Origin: Symsagittifera roscoffensis
Lineage: Eukaryota > Xenacoelomorpha > Acoela > Convolutidae
Direction of reading: 5' to 3'
DNA length: 64,000 nucleotides
Assembly: GCF_963678635.1 (NCBI RefSeq)
Contig: NC_087067.1
Span: forward strand, 9,593,716-9,657,715
The position numbers were made by a program, and so were the translations under genes. Each line of letters starts with the position of its first letter. Position 1 is the first letter of the stretch. The notes beneath the pieces were generated by a model that did not search any database, had not been told where the DNA came from, and saw only the letters and a list, made by a program, of their open reading frames with translations. This document shows positions 56,701-63,600 of this stretch, in pieces.

Positions 56701-56991
56701 GATATGAAGCTCCGGTGAAGTCTTCGGGTTTAAATATGACGTCACTGCAAATAACAAATCACGCAAAACTGACATTTTGTAGTAATTATAATTGATACAA
56801 ATGACTTCTAATTTCAAGATGCTTTAGGTACATTTAAACTGAAGAAGTTTGATCTACAAAGAGAGGGCTACAACCCCAGTCAGGTCAATGACCCTTTGTT
56901 CCTGATTGACAACCAGAACAAGACATATGCGCCCCTGGACGCTCTGACATACAAACAATCCGGACTCATAGATGGCTCTATCCGCATTTGA
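26554..56991 (+). CDS. SLC27A: Long-chain fatty-acid transport protein / very-long-chain acyl-CoA synthetase (SLC27A family), 13 coding exons, one duplicated
   Basis: FATP proteins take up long-chain fatty acids and activate them to acyl-CoA with ATP at the plasma or internal membranes. Coding exons: 26554-26777, 26847-27050, 28046-28230, 28303-28467, 29808-29877, 6A 30308-30402 or 6B 36328-36422, 42611-42683, 43189-43356, 50808-50946, 52119-52234, 52518-52670, 53216-53469, 56828-56991. All introns are GT-AG, phases agree, and the sum with one exon 6 is 2010 nt (669 residues; vertebrate FATP1/4 have about 645). A hydrophobic segment spans about residues 26-56. The P-loop [12 protein letters not shown] is at about 264-275. 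Then follow LPLYH (exon 6), FYGATEGN (exon 9), and the FATP signature [14 protein letters not shown] plus [12 protein letters not shown] (exons 11-12). It reads closest to FATP1/FATP4. The ATG at 26554 is chosen because it follows an acceptor-like TTTTCAG. Confidence 0.95.
26847..27050 (+). CDS. SLC27A: SLC27A exon 2
   Basis: Follows a 69-nt intron ending TTTTTTAG. Carries [15 protein letters not shown] and YTFRDVD, the start of the AMP-binding domain. The donor is a perfect GTAAGT. Confidence 0.93.
27051..28045 (+). other. SLC27A intron 2
   Basis: About 1 kb, AT-rich. 27,460-27,800 has weak similarity to the 450-bp dispersed repeat. Nothing coding is seen. Confidence 0.7.
28046..28230 (+). 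CDS. SLC27A: SLC27A exon 3
   Basis: Encodes [20 protein letters not shown] and the family motif ALINTNLR, then the GSEYVE turn. Acceptor CTTTTAG, donor GTAAGA, phase 1 at the end. It is followed by a 72-nt intron. Confidence 0.95.
28303..28467 (+). CDS. SLC27A: SLC27A exon 4
   Basis: Variable linker of FATPs before the P-loop ([17 protein letters not shown] and following). Acceptor ATTTTTCAG, donor GTAGCT. It is open only in the frame required by both neighbours. Confidence 0.9.
28468..29807 (+). other. SLC27A intron 4
   Basis: 1.3 kb. Contains a copy of the tRNA-like dispersed repeat (29,013-29,376). A related tail-like motif, GCGAAGCTCCG, lies near 29,552. No exon is recognised. Confidence 0.75.
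29013..29376 (+). repeat. tRNA-like dispersed repeat, copy 1
   Basis: Starts TTTTTACACTAGCGAAC and ends near CTTCGCCTCTGAGTG. An interior tRNA-like segment lies at about 29,200-29,262 with B box GGTTCAAATCC (29,246-29,256). The tail hairpin is CGAAG/CTTCG around TGCAG. Confidence 0.65.
29808..29877 (+). CDS. SLC27A: SLC27A exon 5 (ATP/AMP-binding P-loop)
   Basis: A 70-nt exon encoding [18 protein letters not shown], the AMP-binding signature of the acyl-CoA synthetase superfamily. It ends in phase 2 (AG|GTAATA), so either copy of exon 6 completes an Arg codon. Confidence 0.97.
30308..30402 (+). CDS. SLC27A: SLC27A exon 6A (alternative copy of exon 6)
   Basis: 95 nt between GTTTAG| and |GTTTGT, open in the required frame. 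The encoded 31 residues begin [10 protein letters not shown] and end [10 protein letters not shown]. They align without gaps to exon 6B (16 identities in 33 positions, counting the two split codons) and to the same segment of vertebrate FATPs. It lies 430 nt after exon 5 and 5.9 kb before 6B. Its donor is weaker than that of 6B. No transcript evidence is available here, so use of the exon is inferred from conserved splice sites, phase, length and an intact frame. Confidence 0.85.
32505..32845 (+). repeat. tRNA-like dispersed repeat, copy 2
   Basis: Same order of parts as copy 1. B box weak (GGCTTGAATCTC near 32,716), and the tail stem is GCGAA/TTCGC at 32,817-32,833. The tRNA-like part is degenerate. 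Confidence 0.55.
33015..33465 (+). repeat. 450-bp dispersed repeat, hairpin family
   Basis: Contains the perfect hairpin CGATCACG-AAAAA-CGTGATCG (near 33,184-33,204). Shared blocks in order: TTGTTCACGCTCA, AAAGGAAAGCAAACTCC, GACTTCTAGTTTCGAAA, CAATTGGGTTAAT, and a terminal CCAACTG...TTGGC. Confidence 0.75.
34707..35172 (+). repeat. 450-bp dispersed repeat, hairpin family
   Basis: Full-length-looking copy from GAGTAATGAACGTAGTGAAT to CAGCTGTCAGTTGGCTATG. Hairpin GGTCACG-AAAAA-CGTGATC near 34,891-34,909. Confidence 0.75.
36328..36422 (+). CDS. SLC27A: SLC27A exon 6B (alternative copy of exon 6)
   Basis: 95 nt between a pyrimidine-rich acceptor ending TTGTTAG| and |GTGGGT. Encodes 31 residues beginning [10 protein letters not shown] and ending CLPLYHTSG. 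This is closer to the usual FATP motif (CLPLYHSAG) than 6A. Start and end phases and length are identical to 6A. Inclusion of both would add 95 nt too many and shift the frame. Confidence 0.93.
41026..42030 (+). repeat. 450-bp dispersed repeat split by a tRNA-like element
   Basis: The left part (41,026-41,310) stops in TATTGAT, and the right part resumes at 41,836 and runs to CCAACTGTCATCAG. The 525 bp between are the inserted element. Confidence 0.75.
41311..41835 (+). repeat. tRNA-like dispersed repeat, complete copy inserted in another repeat
   Basis: 525 bp flanked by TATTGAT (41,304-41,310 and 41,836-41,842) and splitting a 450-bp repeat. tRNA-like segment at 41,484-41,555 with GTAGCGTAGAGGTA (A-box-like) and GGTTCGAACCT (B box). 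Head palindrome ACACAAGC-ATA-GCTTGTGT at 41,319-41,337, tail hairpin GCGAAG/CTTCGC at 41,798-41,814. Confidence 0.75.
42611..42683 (+). CDS. SLC27A: SLC27A exon 7
   Basis: Encodes [20 protein letters not shown] and SAS, matching the family segment IVGIGQCLLHG...RKKFSASR. Acceptor TTTCTAG, donor GTAAGA, phase 2 end. Confidence 0.96.
42684..43188 (+). other. SLC27A intron 7
   Basis: 505 nt, AT-rich, no repeat family recognised and nothing coding. Confidence 0.8.
43189..43356 (+). CDS. SLC27A: SLC27A exon 8
   Basis: Encodes [20 protein letters not shown] followed by RYLL and the [11 protein letters not shown] segment, a highly conserved FATP block. Acceptor GATGTTCAG, donor GTAGTT. Confidence 0.96.
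43740..44110 (+). repeat. 450-bp dispersed repeat, shortened copy
   Basis: From GTTGTTCACGCTCAAATTTG to CATCTGTCTGTTGGCTATG. The hairpin region is partly lost (only CGTGATTGAC remains). Confidence 0.6.
44325..44830 (+). repeat. 450-bp dispersed repeat, hairpin family
   Basis: Hairpin GGTCACG-AAAAA-CGTGATC near 44,512. It ends in a doubled GTTGGCTATGTTTT. Confidence 0.7.
44876..45250 (+). repeat. Two-unit direct repeat
   Basis: Two diverged units about 210 bp apart, sharing GCAGAAAAAGAA, ATGGAAAGTAT, TTTTTGTCTGA and CACTTTGGTTTCATG followed by GACC-CGATAC. Neither has a plausible protein. Confidence 0.65.
45640..45905 (+). repeat. tRNA-like dispersed repeat, partial copy
   Basis: The tRNA-like segment at 45,727-45,800 has a Leu-type A box (TGGCTGAGTGG), a possible anticodon arm GAGA-CTCAAAA-TCTC and a degenerate B box. 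The conserved AATTCGAGGCTTATTTC follows. Confidence 0.6.
45950..46415 (+). repeat. 450-bp dispersed repeat, hairpin family
   Basis: From AGAGTTATGAACGTAGTGAG to CCAACTGTTAGTTGGCTATG. Hairpin AGTCACG-AAAAA-CGTGATC near 46,139. Confidence 0.75.
46927..47590. repeat. Four-unit diverged tandem repeat, period about 160-172 bp
   Basis: Unit starts near 46,927, 47,087, 47,259 and 47,431 share TATGGTCCTCGGAA-like heads, a middle TCTCGAAAACTA, GAGATTTT-GGTT, and a TACGCCCAATTTT-like tail. Confidence 0.7.
49443..49627. repeat. Fold-back cluster of a 26-bp motif
   Basis: Three direct copies of a motif like ACCAAGTGAACCATCTCCCC (49,443-49,468; 49,471-49,496; 49,571-49,597) and one inverted copy (49,602-49,627). 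The last two form an almost perfect palindrome with stem ends ACCAAGTGA and TCACTTGGT. Confidence 0.8.
50537..50562. repeat. Homopolymer run of 26 C
   Basis: An uninterrupted C tract in intron 8. Its length may be inaccurate in the assembly. Confidence 0.9.
50808..50946 (+). CDS. SLC27A: SLC27A exon 9
   Basis: Carries the FYGATEGN motif (adenylate binding) and [20 protein letters not shown]. Acceptor GTGTTTAG, donor GTACAC, phase 0 end. Confidence 0.97.
50947..52118 (+). other. SLC27A intron 9
   Basis: 1.2 kb, about half of it a copy of the 450-bp repeat (51,040-51,545). Nothing coding. Confidence 0.75.
51040..51545 (+). repeat. 450-bp dispersed repeat, hairpin family
   Basis: From GAGAGTCGATGAACATAGTG to CCAGCTGTCTGTTGATTATG. 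The hairpin is damaged (GGTCACGAAAAATTATCGAA). Confidence 0.7.
52119..52234 (+). CDS. SLC27A: SLC27A exon 10
   Basis: Encodes [19 protein letters not shown] and [12 protein letters not shown], the family's GPDGxCIxC / GxLVGxI block. Acceptor TTCACTAG, donor GTCTGA. The following intron is 283 nt. Confidence 0.95.
52518..52670 (+). CDS. SLC27A: SLC27A exon 11
   Basis: Encodes [14 protein letters not shown], the GD-A-LSGD motif and the FATP signature [14 protein letters not shown]. Acceptor TTGTTAG, donor GTTAAT. Confidence 0.97.
52671..53215 (+). other. SLC27A intron 11
   Basis: 545 nt, mostly a copy of the 450-bp repeat (52,688-53,035) in sense orientation. Confidence 0.75.
52688..53035 (+). 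repeat. 450-bp dispersed repeat, shortened copy
   Basis: Starts ACAGTCGATGAACGACTCT and ends CCAACTGTCAGTCGGCAAGG. Hairpin side changed to CTTGATC. Confidence 0.65.
53216..53469 (+). CDS. SLC27A: SLC27A exon 12
   Basis: Begins [12 protein letters not shown] (VLACS/FATP motif) and continues through [10 protein letters not shown] to [12 protein letters not shown]. The splice donor is taken at 53,470 (GTTGGT). If it is not used, the frame runs on to a stop at 53,612 and would make a C-terminally altered, probably incomplete protein. Confidence 0.94.
53574..53690. repeat. Tandem duplication, unit about 58 bp
   Basis: Two near-identical units, each from ACGATATATC to GACAGGACCTAAAAGCTT, starting at 53,574 and 53,632, 105 nt after the exon 12 donor. 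Confidence 0.85.
53790..54090 (+). repeat. tRNA-like dispersed repeat family, copy without clear tRNA part
   Basis: Head CTAGCGAGCGCAGTGTTATA and tail GTGTTTGCGAATTGCATC with CTCTGTGTAG match the family's ends. The interior lacks a clear B box. Confidence 0.5.
54340..54690 (+). repeat. tRNA-like dispersed repeat, partial copy
   Basis: tRNA-like stretch near 54,367-54,412 with B-box-like TTTTCGAATCC. The tail hairpin is GCAAAG/CTTTGT (54,656-54,672), where one stem pair has changed on both sides relative to GCGAAG/CTTCGC. Confidence 0.5.
54910..55830 (+). repeat. Three adjacent pieces of the 450-bp dispersed repeat
   Basis: Restarts of the family head are seen at about 54,905, 55,205 and 55,470 (GAGTAATGAACGTAGTGAGG at the last). 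All are in the same orientation and lack the central hairpin. They look like tandem copies with internal deletions. Confidence 0.6.
56258..56535 (+). repeat. tRNA-like dispersed repeat, partial copy near exon 13
   Basis: tRNA-like segment at 56,411-56,492 with GAGGCTGAGTAG, anticodon arm GAGA-CTCATAA-TCTC and B box GGCTCGAATCC (56,472-56,482). The head ACACTAGC...GCGAGTGT is present; the tail is cut off. Confidence 0.6.
56828..56991 (+). CDS. SLC27A: SLC27A exon 13 (C-terminus)
   Basis: Encodes [18 protein letters not shown], then [17 protein letters not shown], matching the usual FATP C-terminus (GTYKFQK..LRKEGFDP..DPLFYLD). Acceptor GCTTTAG, stop TGA at 56,989-56,991. Confidence 0.96.
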
Positions 56992-57525
56992 AAGGGTTCA
57001 GGATGAGCTGTTAATTTTACTACGAAAAAACAATGTCTCAGTCTCACAATGTTTCACGAATTACATTTAAACGCAATGAAAGAAGATTATCACAAATTTG
57101 ATATGCGATAACGAATTGAAACAAAACTTCACAGCCTTCTAAATAGCTGAAAATTATATTTGAACTTGTTAAAAATTGTAGTTGGAATGTTTCTCTTTGA
57201 TGTTTGGAAGACTAAAACATTGCCCATGTGTTCAGTTGTCATTGTTTTTGCGAAGTTAAAACATAGACAAATAGTTTTTGCATGGTTTGGAATCTAAATT
57301 TTTCTATGTTTCGCAGCTAGGAAAAAAACATCAATTTACGGCAACAAAATACTTGGGTACTGCTGTGATGTGTACCAATAATATCGCTTGTGATTTATTG
57401 TTAGCGCATTTCTCTCGCATTGTATGTGATGTAGTTTCCCAATTGCAAGTTTCTCAGACCACAAGTTTAGTAGGTCCAGTTAGTTGATAACAATGAAAAT
57501 AAAATATCTTCCTCGTGAAATTTCA
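56992..57525 (+). other. SLC27A 3' untranslated region
   Basis: AT-rich sequence from the stop codon to shortly after the first good polyadenylation signal. The end point is an estimate. Confidence 0.6.
57498..57503 (+). terminator. Polyadenylation signal AATAAA of the SLC27A-like gene
   Basis: First canonical AATAAA after the stop codon, about 510 nt downstream. It is followed within 30 nt by a GT-rich stretch (ATGTGGTTTTATTTT). Confidence 0.6.
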
Positions 57526-59547
57526 AAGATGTGGTTTTATTTTAGGCGTGAATGATCAGACCAAATTGTGATGTAATTTTTGAATTATGTAATTTTGAAA
57601 TTAGCGTTTTTTTACCTAAAATTGGCTGTAAAATCTTCCAAATATCTCCTCGATTTTTCAATCAACGTGGTGAAAACATCCTCATAGTTTTTGATATGAT
57701 ATCAAACTAAATATACGAGAATCATTTTATCCTTAGATGTATGTGTTCGTGTCAATTAATTTCATTTTAAATATTACTGAACGAAATGAAATCCTGAATT
57801 TCTATTCACTGCGGCTTCGCTTCTGTAATTTTTGAAAATCAACAAATACGATCCTTTTAAGGATTTGATTTTCTCCCAAAAGCATACCTAAGAAAAATTC
57901 CTGCAATTTTGTCGACAATATTTGTAAAAGAACTTGATTCAGTTTTGTGTAAAAGTTCAGGATGTTTTTTTATTCAGGGTAATATGGAACCATTGCAAAA
58001 TCTTTTCATCGATTTCATGATTGTGTTGTGATGACAAAATTGAAAGTACAAAATTGAAAGTATTTTAGTAGTTCATAATAGTACCGTATCTTCCGTGCTT
58101 GTTTGAAATTCTCCGTCTGATAATCTGTCGATAATACTAATCTATTCTATCCAAATCCAAATATGCAATTTGAAAAATAAGCTAATCAGTTGTTGTTACT
58201 AATTAAGGTAATATTAATGTGTATTAATCTACGCAACGGGGATGTAGTATCTGGTCTCTATTGCACTGTCTTAATTTCATCATAGCCCATTCCTATCTCG
58301 CTATAAATGTCACTGGTATGTTTAATTGTTGTCCAAAACAACCTTCAAACAGTCTGCAGCTACAAAATGGATATGTTCAGACTAAATTTGCCAATGTATT
58401 TGATTTCAATCAATTAGATTCAAGCGTTTTAGATAGTATGAGTACAAAATATGCTTTCTGTTGTTTAAACACTCTTGTTTTAATCTCACCTAGAAAAGTT
58501 TTTGGTAAAGTACTAAGATCGATGAAAAGTTTTTTTAAGAAACAAACCATTGATCAAATTCGGATTCGTTTTGGCTGCGAACTAATTCATGAAATGCAAA
58601 AAGTTTTAGTTCAATTAAAAGTCTTAATAACCAAAAAAGAGTGTTGACTTAAGATTACCATACTGATGTTTATCTGAAACTGTTTATGTAATTCAATCCA
58701 TACAAGTTGCTTCTTAAAATAAATAAACTACATTTCATTCGATATTCGCCTACTGTTCATTCTCCTACGGGATATATTTTCGAAGTTCGTTCTCGCTCTC
58801 ATTCTGCATTGTTGCTCTCCTTTTAGTCGGTGTCGAAAAAAAAATTAAAATTCAACCCTCTTGCTGCTAATTTGTACAATAAAATATTATCAAAACGATT
58901 TTTTGCGCAACTAACATAAGGTCCATTTTATATAGTCCTGTGATTAATCGATTGTGAATGACCTTAAGTTTTTACACTCATTTTAAATTCCGGAAGTTCC
59001 AAGTGTAAATGAATGAAATTCATTTTGTTTTTGATCAGCAATTTTTTTCAAGTTAATGTTTTTATTTCGGTTTGAATTGTGATTTCTATTTAGTGGAATT
59101 TCACTTAAACCTCATTTGCTAATGAACGGCAAGTTACGCTCTTCAATAACTAAAAGGAATTGGAGTGAAAATGGAGCTTGATCTTAAGCTTTAAAGTTCT
59201 CAACAAAAAATACCTTAACATAGTTTCTTTGTGAGCACACTTACACATGTGAGCGTAGTCTATTTGCCATTTGACTTTTTTCAGCGCGAAAATTTTTAAA
59301 GATTTATGAAATACATTGTGCTGAAGAGAATTAAACGCGTTTTTGTAGCCTTTCTTATTATGTTTAATGCGTAAGAGCGACTCATTTGAGTTTGGCGAAT
59401 TAATCTCATTCCAGAGAGTTGAAAAATATATACAAAATGGTATTTAAGCAAGGTAATTGGTTACAATAATTCCAGGCTAGATTCAAATAATGACTAGGCT
59501 CCCCACTTATATAATTCAGTACTTGTTCTTAAGAGCCGGTGATTGTA
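57526..59547. other. Intergenic region after the SLC27A-like gene
   Basis: AT-rich. The only coding candidate is the frame at 58,318-58,647. Otherwise nothing is recognised apart from a short CACTGCGGCTTCGCTTCTGT near 57,809 resembling the tail of the tRNA-like repeat. Confidence 0.5.
58318..58647 (+). CDS. Unrecognised small reading frame (109 codons)
   Basis: An ATG-started frame in AT-rich intergenic DNA. The product would be basic, with Cys residues near its start (NCCPKQ), a middle FDFNQLDSSVLDSMSTKY segment, and a Lys-rich C-terminal third (KSFFKKQTIDQIRIRFG). The TGA stop is at 58,645-58,647, and an AATAAATAAA-like signal follows near 58,717. It resembles no family I know and has no repeat signature. 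It could be a chance frame, a final exon of an unseen gene, or a transposon remnant. Confidence 0.25.
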   Translation: MFNCCPKQPSNSLQLQNGYVQTKFANVFDFNQLDSSVLDSMSTKYAFCCLNTLVLISPRKVFGKVLRSMKSFFKKQTIDQIRIRFGCELIHEMQKVLVQLKVLITKKEC

Positions 59548-60650
59548 TTTCAGACTCTTATACAGGTCGCGATTACTTTCTGAAGTCAATTATTTACTTT
59601 TTGCGGTTTGAATTTTGATTTCTTTTAAAGCTCAGTTCATTTCCTTTGTTAAAATGGAGGCGAAGTCCACTATCAAACAGCCAAAGCGTTATGGTCACGA
59701 AAAAAGTGAGTTTCAGATTTTCCAGCGAAAAAAAAAAACCTATCAGTCCAGTTTTTTTTTAGTTTCAATTATTTTTAGCAAAGTGTCAATCGTAACAAGC
59801 TCTTGAAAGTCAAAAGGCTTTAAGGCTATCTATTTTTTCGAAGTTTAAAATTTGAGTTTTTTTGAAAAAAAAATAAGTCATTTTATTTTGTTTTCTAGTC
59901 GTTATTGACTCTTTTTCAGCTGTATGTTGGCTGTTTTTGAATAACCGATGAACGTAGCTCAGACTCTTATGCAGATTGTGATATTTTTTTCGAGGTTTAA
60001 CTTTTGTTTTCTTTTATGTTCAGCGCACTTCCTTTGTTAAAAGCGCAGTCTATTTGCAAACGCCACTATCGAGGGAAACGCTACTTGTTAAAAATAGGCA
60101 AACTCCACCGTTTCTACCGTTCAATGACTCTTTTCCAACTGTTTGTTGGCTATGTTTTGTTAATAGTCGATGTATGTAGTTCAGACTCTAAGACAGATCG
60201 TGATGATTTCATCTTTTTTTAAATGAAAAGTCATCAAATTTGTTCAGGCTCAAACTACTTTGAGAGGTTTGACTTCTAATTTTTTTGTTCAGATCATTCC
60301 CCTTGTTAAAAGGAAGGCAAACGCTACTATCGAACAGCGATTATTCCATTTGTTGAAAGGAAGGCAACCGCCACTATCGAACAGCGACTATTTAAAGATC
60401 ATTAATGACATTATCATTTTCTAAGTTTGGAGTTTATTTATCAGCTGTACTTCGAAATAAAAATTTTAACTATCGATCCAGTTTTCTCTAATTGTGTTAA
60501 CATTATAAAAAAAAGGAACAGTCAATTATTGTTTTAGAAATTAAAAAGAATCTTTTTTTCTTGGAATTTCAAAAAAAAAAAATTTTTTAATAAAAACAAA
60601 TCATTTTTTTCTTACTTTTTTCTATTGTCAGTTGGCTAGGTTTAACTGGT
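59548..60650 (+). repeat. Three tandem-arranged copies of the 450-bp dispersed repeat
   Basis: Copies begin near 59,548, 59,938 and 60,163 (each with CAGACTCTNNNACAGNTCG-like heads) and run in the same orientation as those in the introns. The middle copy is cut to about 225 bp. AAGGAAGGCAA and CACTATCGAACAGCGA blocks are doubled within the third. Confidence 0.65.
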
Positions 60651-61690
60651 TTTTAAGTGCTGTCGGAGCATTTGAGACAATGTTCCAAATGCCTTTCGAC
60701 TTTGTTTTGAATTTCCTTTTAATTTTTTTCGATCTTTGAGTTTATCGTGGGTTATGTTCATCAATTAGAGCAACTTAAGGCTAAGCAAAAAAAATAACAT
60801 AGCCTTAGCATCCAAAATCACATGTGTTTTCGACTGCACAGCTATATCTCTGTAGCTGCGATTAACACAAAGGTTAAAAAAAAACGCTTTGATCGGCTTT
60901 GAAACAGCTACTAAAAACTTCTGGTTTCAAGTGATAACCATAAACGTTATGCGGCCGCTTTTGCCAATAATACTTTATGCTGTGGTAATCTATGCAGTGT
61001 TCATACTCACTAAGATCTTCCAGCACAGTTGGAAATTCCGCAAATTACATGTTTTGAAGTAAACAAAACGGGCAAAGGTCAAAATTTTGCTATTAGTAGG
61101 TGCCAACAAATAAGGATCTTGTCTCACGCGTTTGTACACCGGCAGACACTTTCGCATTGAAACTTTTGATTGGAGTTTTGGTTATTTATTGAATTAAAAG
61201 CAGAAGTTGTGCAACGAAGAATTGATTTAAGTTTATTTTTTTAATATTCTAGTAGGCAATACAAAATTCAATTACATTGTACAAATTCATAGAACTAAAT
61301 GAATGAAGTCCAATAATTACAACCTACCTAGGAGCATCAACAGGCCAAAGAACCTCAAACTATGTCCTTAAATAACTTTATAAACATAAAATCAGGATAA
61401 TTTAATCAAAGCAAAAACATACATCATTAACTGGAATCGCAATTTTACTAAAACTTAATTTATTTTCAGAAAACAAAATATGTTTTCGTCACGGTTTTTG
61501 GGACAGCCCCGTTCTGCAATGGGGCCTCTCAGTAGTCATACTTCAGAGTCTAAGTACCCTCTAGAAATATCAGAATGACTTTCGAGTGCTCAATTAGGGC
61601 CCCACTATGAATTAGTGGTAAGTTCCACACCCTTTGAGCACTGAACGACAACCTTCACAAACCAAAGACCGTCCTTAAACTTTTTTAGTA
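60651..61690. other. AT-rich intergenic sequence
   Basis: No gene or recognised repeat. An inverted pair AGCCCCG/TGGGGCC lies near 61,505-61,527. The right part may be the 3' untranslated end of the minus-strand LINE. Confidence 0.4.
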
Positions 61691-63600
61691 ATCACCCCAC
61701 GACAATATTAACCAGCTCATCATTATCAATGATGTAACTATTTAGCACATCATGAACAAACTTTTTAAAGTCATGTTTATTATTAATTACGCCTAATTTC
61801 TCAAAAATAGAAAAACTATGAAATAAGTTGAAAGCTGTAAACAGTCTGCGTCTTATCATTAGTTTCACACCTGTACCACCGGCTTAATTCGGTAAAAATC
61901 TTAATGACGAACTTATTAAGTTTAGATTGCTGGTCCCTAGCATCTGTTTAACAACCTCATCAAAAAGTTCATTTTTATCGAGCTCAAAAACTTTCGCAAT
62001 GCGATTTTGTACCCTTTCATCCTCAACACCTTCGCGATATAGTTTATTGAAATTATTGCGGCATAACCTCCGTTGCAATTTCAGAGTTGCGCTCAAACTG
62101 GTAATAGATATGCACCCATACACAAGCACGCCATAATGATACTGGTTAAATAAAAAATATATAAAAATCGAAGAGGTGCTTTCGATGGAAAATATATTTG
62201 CTTCAGTACATGAGTCCAAAAAATTTAGCTATTTTCGATGAAACAAATTGAATGTGATTATTGAAATTTGATTTCTCTTCTAGATATATACCCAGGTATT
62301 TGGCAGATTGAACTTGTTTCGTTTCATGACCATTTTTTTAATATTAAGGTTTTCTGTTGAAGTCTTGCTGAATTTGATAACTTTTGTTTTATTTTGGTTT
62401 AGCGTAAGTCTGTTAGATTTCAACCAATGGTTAACATCCTACAGATGTTTTGCAAATAAGTAATTTTTTCTTCACTTTTGAATTATAGGTGCATCATGGG
62501 TTTGCAAAACCGCTTCTGTACTACCATAACGTTTGTGTAAATCATTGATATTGATCAGAAACAGAACGTGACATAATACAGAGCCTTGTGGCACATCACT
62601 AACAATTAGTTTAATTTGGAGTAAAGTTTATTTAAATTTACATATTACAATCGGTTAATTAAATAATCTCCTGATAGTTTATTTACAATGCCTCTGCAAC
62701 CGTATAAATCGAGCTTTGAAAGAAGCTTCTTACGATTTACAGTGTCGAACGCTTTCCGTAAGTTTAAAAAGCAGCCCCCTGGTTGGATGTTTTTCACTAA
62801 AGAAAGTTGAATACTATCAATAACAATCGCATCAACAGAGGTCATATTTTTACGAAACCCAAAATGACATTTTAAAAACACTTGAAATTTCATGAAAAAA
62901 ATTACAAGTCTGTTATAAATAATACGCTCAAAAACTTAACTAATTGAACTTAATAACGCTATCGGTCTAGAATTGTTAGCCTCACTGATCTGATCATCTT
63001 TATGAAGTGCCACTACTCTTGCTATTTTAGTGAAGTGCCACTATTTAAGGTGCCACTATTTTAGGACAGATGCCATTTTTCATGCATTCATTGAATAATT
63101 CTACCAAATAATGACTGAGTATTGGCTAACAAATCTTCACGGATATATATGATATTTTATCACGTCCTTCAGACCGTTTGTTTAAGATCAACCATAAAAT
63201 ATCTCAATTTTCCTTTCCTGTTGTTGGACACAGTCATATGGATGCATCAACTCCTTTTAATCTTAAAAATTTTAGATCAGTATCAAAAGAATTTACTTTG
63301 GGGCCTATTGAAACAAAGAATCATTCAGGAGCTCTGCATTTGATTGATTAAACTCTAACTGAACTTTGGTTTTTCCTTTACTTCTAATTGCATTATAAAT
63401 CATAAGTAGATCTTCACTAGTTTTTGCAGATGACGCCAGATTTAGATAGTCAGTATTCATGGCATTGCAAATATTATTTTTCTTTTTTCGCCTCTGATGT
63501 CTGTATATTTGCGTTTTTTGATCTATCGGAGTGTTTAACCTTTCTTGGCGTAACCTTTTCTTTTTAGATGGAATTTGATATCCAAGGTGATTCAAACCAA
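61690..63600 (-). pseudogene. LINE (non-LTR retrotransposon) with dead reverse transcriptase
   Basis: Read on the minus strand, pieces follow in the usual order. First a pre-RT linker (63,595-63,305). Then RT motifs FGFRKNMTSVDAI and LRKAFDTVNRKKLLSKLDL (62,893-62,645), next DVPQGSVL..LFLININD (about 62,607-62,553), and a C-terminal part with YHYGVLVYG and LQRRLCRNNF (62,219-61,886), continuing in pieces to about 61,750. The catalytic Asp of motif A reads Asn (FLNLRKAF), the YxDD box is not recognisable, and several stops and shifts occur. It is a dead copy of a CR1/jockey-like LINE. The exact clade is not decided. Confidence 0.8.

Larger units (their letters stand above)
53470..56827 (+). 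other. SLC27A intron 12
   Basis: 3.4 kb. Holds a 58-bp tandem duplication (53,574-53,690), tRNA-like repeat copies (53,790-54,090; 54,340-54,690; 56,258-56,535), and several 450-bp repeat pieces (54,910-55,200; 55,203-55,470; 55,467-55,830). No exon recognised. Confidence 0.7.
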
